Translations under genes and position numbers: made by a program
Notes under the pieces: model-generated
Told to the model about the DNA's origin: nothing
The model's database searches: none
What the model saw: the letters and a program-made list of their open reading frames with translations, nothing else
Source of the DNA: Aphidius gifuensis
Lineage: Eukaryota > Arthropoda > Insecta > Hymenoptera > Braconidae
Length of the DNA stretch: 64,000 nt
Direction of reading: 5' to 3'
Assembly (NCBI RefSeq): GCF_014905175.1
Contig: NC_057793.1
Coordinates: 16,952,173 to 17,016,172 of the forward strand
Shown here: in pieces, positions 33,987 to 43,094 of the stretch
Layout: each line of letters starts with the position of its first letter
How positions within the stretch are numbered: the stretch's first letter is position 1

Positions 33987-35413
33987 TTAATTAGTGATTG
34001 TTGTGTTATTCTTTTTCTTTCTCGGTGGTACAGGAGGCATGTCTCCGGACTCTTGTGACTTTTTATTAATTGTTTTATTATTTATTATTTCTAGTTCCAA
34101 TGAGTCGTCAAATTCAGAATTTAAAGTAGTGTTTGATTGAACTTTGGCATTTTCTCTTTCTTTTTCTTGTTTTTTATGAGCTTGATGGATAAAAAAAACC
34201 GTTAATAATTCCCACATCGCCCCCAGTAGTCTAGTACTCCAACCCCATACCTGATAAATTGTGTAACCTTGTATCAATGTGTTAAGAATTAATTTTAAAG
34301 CGTGTAGTATGTACATTATCCCGATCACCCCTGACGTGGCTGTCCCAAATAATAGAAATTTTTCCCAGTATTTTTTTGTTTTTTCTTCAATAAAATTACT
34401 GAATCTGTCTGTGTTTAATAAATTTTCGATGTGTAAGTTTTCAGTGTGTATAAATTCGCCCATAGCCTCTCGTGCAATTGTACTCATTATTATTGGCATT
34501 TCTAATCTTTGCATTATTTTCTTTCCCAATTTTAACGTGTCTCCGTAACTATAAATACCCTCAGTTCCCAAATTACTTGACTTATTATATTTCCATTCGT
34601 TTCTCAAATCAACAGATATTTCTTTTGGTGATGGCGCGATCATAGACTCTGGGTTAAAGTAATACCAATTATTATTTATTTTATAACCCGTTGGTAGTAA
34701 TGAATTACAGTCGATAGGAGTGGCTCTAGTAACTATCATGTGCGTTTTTGGTGTTAAAAAATAACTTGCGTTGTTACAGGTAACTGGAATTTCCTGATAG
34801 CAAGCTTCAGTTTGTCTAGGAATACAATGAATTTCTGGACATGCAATAATGTGTACTAATTCTCCCGCAATAATGGCTTGATAACCCGGTCTTTTCATTA
34901 AAGTGTACGCGAATAAATCTGGGTGTGATGGTGCTGTTATCGATGCTTGTTTTAAAATATTTCTTTCGGTTTCGCAATTTCTCATTCTAGTGTAATAATA
35001 TAAGCTCGTGATTTGGGTACGAATGTGTCTCTCAACATAAATAAACTATCCGAATATTTGTAAACCCCCATTTCCGTTAAAATATCACATTTTTCCCGGT
35101 CAATATCTTTAAAATAAGTTCTCTGAAAATTCGGTACCATACTAATATGACTCCACATTCCGCAACGAGCGACCGTACGCGTTATTTCAACCGCGCATTC
35201 GCGTATTTCTACATCACGAAAATCAGTAATTTGCATGAGTTGTATATTGACTGCCGTTTCATTTGGTGTAATTTGTTTAATGTCACATTCTTTTACGTGT
35301 AATAGTGAAAAAGTGGATATGTTAATCCCCCCGTGTCCACAATCGAACCCACTCCAGGCCAACACTAGCTGGATCTGGCACAACACCCATAACATGACCC
35401 GAATGGTCTTCAT
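33987..35413 (-). pseudogene. env: Viral-type envelope glycoprotein of the Gypsy element (one frame break)
   Basis: Frame 1 (35413-34982, 143 codons) begins with a signal peptide (MKTIRVMLWVLCQIQLVLA) and a cysteine-rich ectodomain: DCGHGGINISTFSLLHVKEC, then VEIRECAVEITRTVARCGM. Frame 2 (34985-33987, 332 codons) continues with paired cysteines and then hydrophobic membrane segments (about residues 213-275) and a charged tail containing PPVPPRKKK. The two overlap by 4 nt, so a single frameshift probably splits one protein. The cysteine pattern resembles glycoproteins of arthropod mononegaviruses (chuvirus-like) known to be captured by LTR elements, rather than the usual Gypsy Env; this is from memory of the family and needs a search. 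A TTTCAG splice acceptor stands one base before the ATG. Confidence 0.6.
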
Positions 35414-35414
35414 T

Positions 35415-35425
35415 CTGAAATATAT
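35415..35425 (-). promoter_or_regulatory. Likely splice acceptor for the envelope mRNA
   Basis: Minus strand ATATATTTCAG followed by A and the ATG at 35413. Insect retroviral env genes are expressed from a spliced RNA, and the acceptor often lies right at the start codon. Confidence 0.45.
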
Positions 35426-35787
35426 TTTTTTCTAAATAAATAAAAATTGTATATATAAAAATTTATTCCCCATTTTTAGTACACAACACAGTGATGTTTA
35501 TAGCTAATTTAATTTTACCACAAAGAAAACAACCAAAAAAAAATTTTCATAAAAAAAATTTATTTTATTATTTTATAACACCCTTAATTTGTTAATCACT
35601 AAAAAAAAAAATCTATATATAAAAAGATTGTTAGAACCAAAACTAGGAATTTTTCGAGAAGAAAAAAAAAATTTTAATATTTCCGTGATTAATTTTTATT
35701 TTTCCGTGTATAGTGTTTTGTATCCTTGTTTATTATTACGTACACAAAAAAAATTTTATGTGAATTTTTCATATATATATATTTAAA

Positions 35788-36166
35788 TTAATCAATATGT
35801 GATATACGAACTTTATTTTTATGTACCTTTTTTATTTTATTTTTAACATTAATTTTTAAATTCTCATCTCCACAATTTTCAACAACCTCATAAGGTCCCT
35901 CCCACTGTGGTCCAAATTTATCCACCAACCCTTCTTTCAACAAAAATATTTTATCCCCGACCGAAAATTCCCGTGGATTTGTATATCAATCGTAGTAATG
36001 CTTGGATTTATTTTTTGCTAAATTTAAATTGCCGATTGCTTCGTCCTGTACATCGCGTATTTTAGTAAATAATTTAGTTAAATATTTCTTATAAGTTAGA
36101 TTGTGTTCCTCAACCGGAGGAATACTAGATGGCATTTTTGTTATCTTACCAAATACTAATTGTCGA
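35788..36166 (-). pseudogene. Integrase C-terminal part of the Gypsy element (left of the Polinton)
   Basis: The minus-strand reading right after the left target duplication begins TPRQLVFGK, a conserved post-core integrase motif. It passes a TGA at about 35983-35985 and continues in the same frame with the SVGDKIFLL...FGPQWEGPYEVVE pattern of the GPY/F domain, ending at 35788. The residues directly before it are encoded on the other side of the Polinton, at 56258 and above. About 375 AT-rich bases then separate it from the glycoprotein gene. Confidence 0.8.
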
Positions 36167-36172
36167 GGCGTA
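36167..36172 (+). repeat. Polinton target-site duplication GGCGTA (left)
   Basis: GGCGTA at 36167-36172 is repeated at 56252-56257, just outside the inverted repeats. Six bases is the known duplication length for Polintons. Confidence 0.92.
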
Positions 36173-36432
36173 AGTAGAGTATAGGGAGAGATAGCGGGCA
36201 GCGTGCTGTTAAATGGTATACAATCCACGAAAAAACCGGTTTTGGGAGTCGTTTTTTTACCTGCCCCCTTTCCCTCTGTGCCGCTTGCTCGCGTTCCCCC
36301 CTCGAGCACCAACAAACTCCGCGAGGCCCATACGCGACGACCCTGATAAACTTCCCTCAAAAAAACTACCCTTAACAAACCACCCCTATTATTTTATTTA
36401 TTTATTATTACTATTTATTATTATTATTATTA

Positions 36433-36464
<32 letters not shown>

Positions 36465-36624
36465 AATAATTATTTTTTTATTACATATATATTTTTTTAT
36501 TATTTATTTATTGTTATTATTATTTATATATGTACGTATGTATATATATGAATAATAATATTATTTTTTTTTTTAAAATATTATTTTGTGATGTGTGCGC
36601 GCGCATAGGTGCAAGCAGACTACA

Positions 36625-36930
36625 AGCAAAAGTGTCAGCAGAAGTGTGAATGGAAAATGTGTGTGAGCCAAACAAGTGTTAGTGTAGGGCGGGTCTTGTT
36701 TTGGTAGTGTAAAATGTTTATAGCGCTGCAGCGGCAGCAAAAGTGTCAGCAGAAGTGTGAATGGAAAATGTGTGTGAGCCAAACAAGTGTTAGTGTAGGG
36801 CGGGTCTTGTTTTGGTAGTGTAAAATGTTTATAGCGCTGCAGCGGCAGCAAAAGTCCCAGCAAAAGTTTGAATGGAAAATGTGTGTGAGCCAAATAAGTG
36901 TTAGTGTAGGGCGGCCATGTTTGTAGTGCT
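36625..36930 (+). repeat. Three 111-bp tandem units in the left TIR
   Basis: GAAGTGTGAATGGAAAATG starts at 36641 and 36752, and a variant with TTTGAATGG at 36863, spacing 111 bases each time. The right TIR has only two units. Open frames with repeated His/Phe/Leu-rich peptides arise from this repeat and are not genes. Confidence 0.85.
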
Positions 36931-36965
36931 AGTGTTCAAGTCAGGATTCGTGTTTTTTTTTTTTT

Positions 36966-37280
36966 ACAGGAACGTAGCAACTTGTTCAATGCTCAATATT
37001 GTCATGAATAAAAATGTTAAAAATTTTTTTTTACTTTTATATTATTCTTTGATGTTTAAACTAACAATCGGAATTGACGCAGATAATTTTAAATTAATTT
37101 ATAACGAGCATTTAAAGTGTACGAGTCAGACCCGTGTATTATCATACAGGGACATAGCAACTTTTTCAATTGTCAATATTGTCATGAATAAAAATGTTAA
37201 AAATTTTTTTTTACTTTTATATTATTCTTTGATGTTTAAACTAACAATCGGAATTGACGCAGATAATTTTTCAAATAAAT
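36966..37280 (+). repeat. Two 180-bp tandem units in the left TIR with tRNA T-arm-like motifs
   Basis: ACAGG(G/A)ACrTAGCAACTT starts at 36966 and 37146. Units share a block ending GGAATTGACGCAGATAATTTT. Related motifs GTTCAAGTCAG (36944), GTACGAGTCAG (37119) and GTTCGAGTCAG (37318) recur near unit borders and resemble a Pol III B box. The units are mirrored in the right TIR. Confidence 0.7.
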
Positions 37281-37555
37281 AAAAAGTTATATTAATATTT
37301 CAAGCGTAGGGTCTAGCGTTCGAGTCAGCCCAGGTGTAATTTTTTTTTTTATTTTATTTTTAATTTTTTTTTTATATTATTAAATTTATTATTTTATTAT
37401 TCAATTTTTAACCAAAATTTCAAGTATGACTCATTTGTATGCAGCTGGGAAATATAGGAAAATAATTAAGACATAGGTTATTGACATTTATTTTTATTTG
37501 AACATGTGTTTTCTTTTAATATTCATTTCCGTTCGACATACTTTTCTTACAATAT

Positions 37556-38068
37556 TTAACCAGTTTCGTCAACACTACAATTTTTATTTGAAGACATTTT
37601 ATTTAAAAAATATTTTTTTATTCGTCTAGCATGTACAAGTGCACACTCATGATATGGTAAATTATTATGAATTATACATTTAGATTTAGATGTTTCTGTT
37701 GCTACAAATATAGTCCATTCATTCATATTTTCAGCGTTTATAATATCTCGACCAAGAAGATTCTGTAAATACATTACAGACTCGTCTCCACATGTAATAA
37801 TTAATTTACTTTGTTTTGCAATTGAACGTAAAATATCAAGAACTCTTCCTATGTCGCTCTCTCCATCAAACCAATGTAGTCCATGTATTTTTAGTCGTCG
37901 TTGATTTTCAACTTTGACAGTCATAGGTAGTTCTGAATATTCACAGGGCGGAGTGAGGATCCAATGATTTACAACGTTACCAATTACACTAGCAACAGCA
38001 ATTTCTTTTGGTATATAAGTATAGTCTTTATTAATATATCCATTCGTCGTAATAATCCAATCGTACAT
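37556..38068 (-). CDS. Small Polinton protein with E...C-x2-H...C pattern (copy 1)
   Basis: Intact 170-codon ORF. It shares a layout with the gene at 52824-53289: a short N-terminal strand, PKEIAV, then NHWILTPPCEYSEL, a middle acidic/helical section (ITCGDESVMYLQNLL), and a C-terminal CIIHNNLPYHEC cluster followed by a helix. The conserved Glu, Cys, His and Cys and the RNase H-like order of strands recall the ECHC form of the Maelstrom DnaQ-type domain. That link is inference. It starts 17 nt after the stop of the upstream gene, so the two may share one mRNA. Confidence 0.6.
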   Translation of the reverse strand: MYDWIITTNGYINKDYTYIPKEIAVASVIGNVVNHWILTPPCEYSELPMTVKVENQRRLKIHGLHWFDGESDIGRVLDILRSIAKQSKLIITCGDESVMYLQNLLGRDIINAENMNEWTIFVATETSKSKCIIHNNLPYHECALVHARRIKKYFLNKMSSNKNCSVDETG

Positions 38069-38084
38069 GATGTAGTATTACTAA

Positions 38085-38750
38085 TTACCAACGGTTTGTA
38101 AAAGCTCTTTCGATGTCAATGTATAAACGATCAAAATTATATAATATTACTTCAAATAAAAATAATTTATATGACAAAAAGTTTACTTGTTTTAATGTAC
38201 TTTCAATATCGTCAGAAATTTTGTAGAAATTTTTTAATAACATTTGTTTTAAAAAATCAGATGTTGGAAAATCAAGATTATCTTTTCCTATAGTCTTATG
38301 CATATACAATATTGTTGCATGATTGTAAATGTCGACAGGAATATTTTCCAGACTCTCTATGCAGCAATCAACCCACGGTAATTTATTCACAATTTCATTC
38401 ATCGACACTTCATGTAGTGCTATTTTTCCAGAGCCCTGATCAAATACAACAGACCTCGTTTTGTATGAATAACTAAAAAATATTTTAATGTCTTCACACT
38501 CAATTGGAGAATATTTTTTTTTCAAGTCGTCTGTTTTTTCACTAGCTGAGTACCAAGATAATATAAATTCTAGTTTATCCAAAAAATTTTTCCACTTATA
38601 TACTGCAAACGAAATACCTTTTCTTGAAGTATTGTCACAGATTTGAATATTAATTCGATAATCTTCTCCAAATCCAACACGTAGGTTTTTCGTTTTAGAC
38701 TTATTAAGCGCAACTGAATGTGACAGAAGAAGATTACTAGTTGACTCCAT
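38085..38750 (-). CDS. Unknown Polinton protein, 221 residues
   Basis: Intact ORF of mixed composition with no recognised domain, signal peptide or membrane segment. A good TATAAAAG box lies on the minus strand at 38792-38785, about 35-40 nt before the ATG, suggesting it heads a two-gene unit with the small ECHC-like gene. Codon use and AT content match the rest of the element. Confidence 0.55.
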   Translation of the reverse strand: MESTSNLLLSHSVALNKSKTKNLRVGFGEDYRINIQICDNTSRKGISFAVYKWKNFLDKLEFILSWYSASEKTDDLKKKYSPIECEDIKIFFSYSYKTRSVVFDQGSGKIALHEVSMNEIVNKLPWVDCCIESLENIPVDIYNHATILYMHKTIGKDNLDFPTSDFLKQMLLKNFYKISDDIESTLKQVNFLSYKLFLFEVILYNFDRLYIDIERAFTNRW

Positions 38751-38784
38751 GGTTAACTTTTAATTTTAGCTATCATTACATCGA

Positions 38785-38792
38785 CTTTTATA
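38785..38792 (-). promoter_or_regulatory. TATA box upstream of the 221-residue gene
   Basis: Minus-strand TATAAAAG 34-42 nt upstream of the ATG at 38750. Confidence 0.5.
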
Positions 38793-38829
38793 CAATTAGA
38801 TATTGAATAGTGGGGAAATTAATAAGTAG

Positions 38830-40703
38830 AAGGATAAGATATTGAGGTGGGGACGGTCTTCACATCCATATGACACTTTTTTTTTTTAAAGAAAGATAAA
38901 ATTTTTTTTATGATAATTACAATCGGTGGAAATGAAATTATGGAGGTTGATAATGTAGCCATAATAATTTCACCAAGAATAATTTTAAATATAATATTTT
39001 TTGAATGATTTTTTTCATTTATTTTTCTTTTTAATTTAATATCTCTTTTCTTATTTCTTTAAGAGATATATCATAAATCAATACGGCTGGGTTTGCTGAT
39101 GAATAGTTTGTTTCTCCTATAGTAAAATCAACAATTTCAGGCATTAGTTTTGTAACATTTAATGTCGCTGTAGTTTTAAATTCATATATGGTATCAATAT
39201 TTACTACCTGTTGACCGAAAATTGTTTCGTAATTTATGCGTGCGTGGCAACCTGCTTGGATCCGTAGTATACCAACACCACGAATAACAATAGTTTTTTT
39301 TTTCTTGTCTCACACAGTATATGTATTTCTTGTTCTCCTGGTAAACTATATAACGCTCGTCTTTCATTACTTAATTTTTTCCAGTACGGCGTAAAATGAC
39401 GAGAAATTTTAATGTCACAATTAAGTAAAGGCGATTCATTAATTTTTGTAATTAGAGAAATTTCACAACCAGCTTGATGTGAGCTCTCATACATCGGATA
39501 TGATAATGATTCACTTATATGTATATTTACACTTGCTTGACAAAAAGGTAAATCAATTTTATTTTTTACAAGTGTATATTGCGATTGATCTGATGACAAA
39601 ATCAAATAATTAGCTCTTGGTTTTATCCACGCTGATCCTATTGTATTATTCCCTAATTGCTGAGCAATAGGATACGATCTTATTTTATGTATATGATAAA
39701 TTTTTTCTTCAGTCAATGGAATTCTCATTAAAACAAATAATCTACCATTGTCATAACCTATATCGATTTGTGATATTTTACTCAGATGACCAGCTATGGC
39801 ATCTCTTATATTCATAGGTAAATTAAATTCACCACTATGTTTTGCAAAAAACTCAAGTGAGCCTTCTAATTTTTCTGCTGATAATATTTCAGGATGAAGT
39901 ATATTTAGCTTTGATAAATTAATGGAATCAATTACAATTTTTAAAAAATGATTATATCCATCTACAACATTGCCAAAGTCATCTAAATAGAGAATTGTTT
40001 GATAATACAGTTCCCAATATACTTGTTTTTCTTTTTCAATATGATAACCAAACCATTTATTAAAATTTTCTAATCTTATGTAAAACCACCCAAGTGTTGA
40101 ATTACCTATAGTTGAATATTCTATTAAAATTTTTTTAAATCGTTCTACTTCAGCTGGTAATATATGCGTAAGATTCTCAAGATCTGATACAAAATTTTTT
40201 TTTTCCTTCAACATGTTATCAATTTTATTATTGTATAATCTAGATTCCTCATCACTCAAAGATGTAAAAAAAGACTTGCCTATAAAAGTATTTTTATCAT
40301 TAAATACATCACGCTTTTGTCTTATATCTTTCTCTATTTCAGGTTGCGTAGAAATTGCTTTCAATTGACGTACATATTCTTCTGTAACATTTAGTTTTAA
40401 TTGTACCGTATGTTGCCTTTGTATTACTGCGTCACACAGGGACTGCGTATAATGCATCACATGTGTACATTTGTCTTTTAATATTTTTACAGCCTTGATT
40501 ACGTCATCATTTAAATATGGTTGTTGTTTTATATACCAATCTAATTCAATGAATGTAATTAGCTTCCAGTTATTTATTGAAAATTTAAAATCGTATAAAT
40601 AATCGTAAAATAATCCTGCACCTGTTTGTATTTGTTTGACTGTATAGTCATTTTTACTTGCAGCCGAAACACTTAACACAGAAAAAATTATAAATAGATA
40701 CAT
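38830..40703 (-). pseudogene. Envelope fusion protein of insect retrovirus/baculovirus F type (frameshifted near the C-terminus)
   Basis: The open frame 40703-39234 starts with a signal peptide (MYLFIIFSVLSVSAA). GAGLFYDYLYDFKFSINNW resembles the N-terminal motif of insect Env/F proteins. RQKRDVF at about residues 130-136 is a furin site, followed by IGKSFFTSLSDEESRLYNNKI, the usual segment after the fusion peptide. A run of about ten A residues near 39301 shifts the frame; the reading continues in another frame to about 39043, and after a second shift a hydrophobic anchor (about 38985-38905) with a lysine-rich tail appears. Such proteins fuse viral and cell membranes. It is a cargo gene, read toward the left TIR; a TATA box is 44-52 nt upstream. 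Confidence 0.72.
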
Positions 40704-40746
40704 TGTACCCTTTTAATAAACTAACATGAAATATGATTTATCAGCT

Positions 40747-40755
40747 CTATTTATA
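40747..40755 (-). promoter_or_regulatory. TATA box of the envelope gene
   Basis: Minus-strand TATAAATAG, 44-52 nt before the ATG at 40703, with a TCATGT initiator-like site about 25-30 nt downstream of it. Confidence 0.5.
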
Positions 40756-41562
40756 CTATTTTTATCGTAATTACCGCCACCTGTACTTGAAATATTTATT
40801 ACAATTATTATTTGAGTGACATACTTGCATGAAATAGCGCATATTTACATAATACAATGACACACCTGAGCGTCACAGCTGGATAGAAAGAGAGCAACGA
40901 AAAAAGCAGGTATAGGAAAAAATGCAAATGAAAATAGAAACTTCTCTATTCTTTATACAAAAATATATTTTTTCTTTTGACTACAATATTTTTGTTCGAA
41001 AAATAATTATTTACTGTCTTGGTATTTTTCAACTATATTTATTTTTAATGGAACTGTTTACTGCTGGCGCCGTATTTTTTTTTTAAATTCAGGGTGAATA
41101 CAGGGGTCTAAAGATCTATTATGCGAGAAAAAAAATGTCCTTTTGATTATTTAAAATGTATAAATTAAAATGCTAGAATATAAAATTAGTTTGAGTTTAT
41201 TTTTTCCAAAGAAAATTTTTTTTTTAAATAGAAAACTTTTTTGTTTATTGTCTGGCAGCACTATTATTCAATTTAAAATTGTACCCCGAGTGTTTAGAAA
41301 GAATATAGATCTATTAAATATTTAACAACGATCTTTATTAGCTTTTTTGGAAGATATCAAAAATTTAAATTTCAAGTTACAATAGATTATGCAAAATAGC
41401 AACTGGTAAATTATTTAAAAAAAAAAAAGAGAAAAAATTATTTAAAAAAGATAAAAAATTATTTAAAAAAAGAAAAAACTAAAACGTAAGTGGGGAGTGC
41501 TTTTCCGACATCTTTAATCCTAATTTTCGAGTCAGTTGCACATCGTCTTCAACACTTTCAAC
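40756..41562. other. Divergent intergenic region of the Polinton
   Basis: About 0.8 kb between the leftward envelope gene and the rightward three-exon gene. AT-rich with A runs at 41410-41480 and no recognised gene. TCAGTT at 41532-41537 is a possible arthropod initiator for the rightward gene. Confidence 0.5.
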
Positions 41563-42892
41563 ATGAACAACTTATGTGAAAAATTTTTAACCAAATCTTT
41601 TAAAATCGTATCACCGGGAGTCGTACAAGTTACGCGCAACTATACATTTAAACGTCCAAAGATAATTCAAAAAATACGTGGTCACTTAAAATTAAAAAGT
41701 AGTATGAAGGAAATATATTATATCATGAAATATATAACTTCAATTGATAATTTAGCAGAATCAGTTGAAAATTTTGAGGGTGATTTAAAAATATTCAAAG
41801 ACGATCTCGATGAAGATCGCATAAATGAAATACTTTCAAAAGATAATGCAGTAAAAAAAATTTTATATGGTTTTTTAAAAAGATGTACCAATGCTATCAA
41901 TAATCGGAGCTTTATTAAAAAAATGTTACGTAAGTATTTAAATAATATATTAATACAGTGAAATAAAAAAGTAAAAATAATACAGTGAAAATAAATACAG
42001 TGGAATAAAATAATAGAGTGGATTTAAAAAAGTGAAAATAGAATAAAACAGTGAATTTGCATATTTTACAGGTGAGCGACAATTACGTATTCAGCAAAAA
42101 AAAGCAAAGATTATAAGAAGAAAAATGATTAGAAGGATGGTTGTTCAGGAGCGTTGGCGTATCCATCGTCTCAAAAACCTTGAGGAATGGAAAAAAGAAA
42201 AAGAACGTGAACGATCAGATTCTACGTCATCGAGTGATAATTGGATATGTAAGTGTTTTAGGAAATTATTATTTTTTAATTTTGCTTTTTGTTCTTAAAA
42301 TGATTTCTATTTTTTGTTTTTTAAATTTTTTTTTTTAGAAAATTATTATTTTTTAATTTTGCTTTTTGTTTTTCAAATTTTTTTTTTTTGTTTTAGAAAA
42401 TTATTATTTTTTAATTTTGCTTTTTGTTTTTAAAATGATTTCTTTTTTAATTTTACTTTTTGTTTTTTAAATTATTTTTTTTTTTTAATTTTACTTTTTG
42501 TTTTAAAATTTTTGTCAACTTTTTTTTTTCTGAAAAAAAAATTTTTTTTTTTTTTTTATTTTTCTTTTTTTCTTTAAAAATTTTTTTTTTTTTTTTTTTT
42601 TAAAGTTTTTTTCATTTTTGTTTTTGAATTTTCATCTAAATTTTTTTTCTTTAAATCAATAATTTTGCATTTTATTTTTTACCGTTTTTCTGATGACCTA
42701 TTTCTCAAACATTCATTCATTCATTCATTCATTGTTAAAGCGAACCCGAAGAAATGTCATTCATCCGAGGGAACGGGAGTTTCTTCACGGGAGGGATTCA
42801 TCGGTGTAGCAGAAAGCAGTGACTCTGACGTCACGGATTTTGAGGAAACCCAATGCATCGAGGTTGGTGTTACGTTTGTGGGTAAGACATAA
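41563..42892 (+). CDS. Unknown three-exon Polinton gene (predicted splicing keeps the frame open)
   Basis: Exons predicted at 41563-41929, 42072-42248 and 42741-42892. Both donors read GTAAGT, and both acceptors end in AG (TTTTACAG; TTGTTAAAG). The exon lengths (367, 177, 152) sum to a multiple of three, and the frame is open across both joins to TAA at 42890-42892, giving about 231 residues. Exons 1-2 are Lys/Arg rich and helical (KKAKIIRRKMIRRM, EEWKKEKERER); the end is Ser/Asp/Glu rich. No known domain. Intron 2 is filled with T-rich ~35-bp repeats and (CATT)n. It lies just upstream of the polymerase gene. Function unknown. Confidence 0.6.
42249..42740 (+). repeat. T-rich tandem repeat and (CATT)n in the predicted intron
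   Basis: The unit ATTATTATTTTTTAATTTTG, then CTTTTTGTTTT, recurs four to five times from 42265 to 42510, followed by long T runs and CATTCATTCATT near 42710-42730. Such a long pyrimidine tract fits the 3' end of an intron. Confidence 0.65.
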
Positions 42893-43094
42893 ACGTAAAC
42901 AAACAAGGCTGTGACGCTTGCCGGAACGAAAAAATATGGTATGTTATTTTTTTTTTATTCGATTAAATTTTTTTTTGTCAGTTCAATAGATTTTTAATAT
43001 AACAAGTGCATGCAATGTAAATATAAGCTAGGTGGGAGTACATATATATTCGGGAAATTTATCATTTTTATTTAGTAAATTTTTAATATTAATC

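Larger units (their letters stand above)
36173..37474 (+). repeat. Left terminal inverted repeat of the Polinton
   Basis: Matches the reverse complement of 55044-56251. It holds a TTA/ATT-rich microsatellite (36381-36560), three 111-bp tandem units (36600-36930) and two 180-bp units (36966-37280). The inner end matches at ATGTCTTAATTATT. It is about 90 bases longer than the right repeat, chiefly from one more 111-bp unit. Confidence 0.92.

Noticed and set aside
36573..37282. Open frames with repeated His/Pro/Phe/Leu-rich peptides in the left TIR (and 55239-55880 in the right)
   Set aside because: They follow the 111- and 180-bp repeat periods, occur in mirrored form in both TIRs and match no known protein; the DNA repeat explains them.
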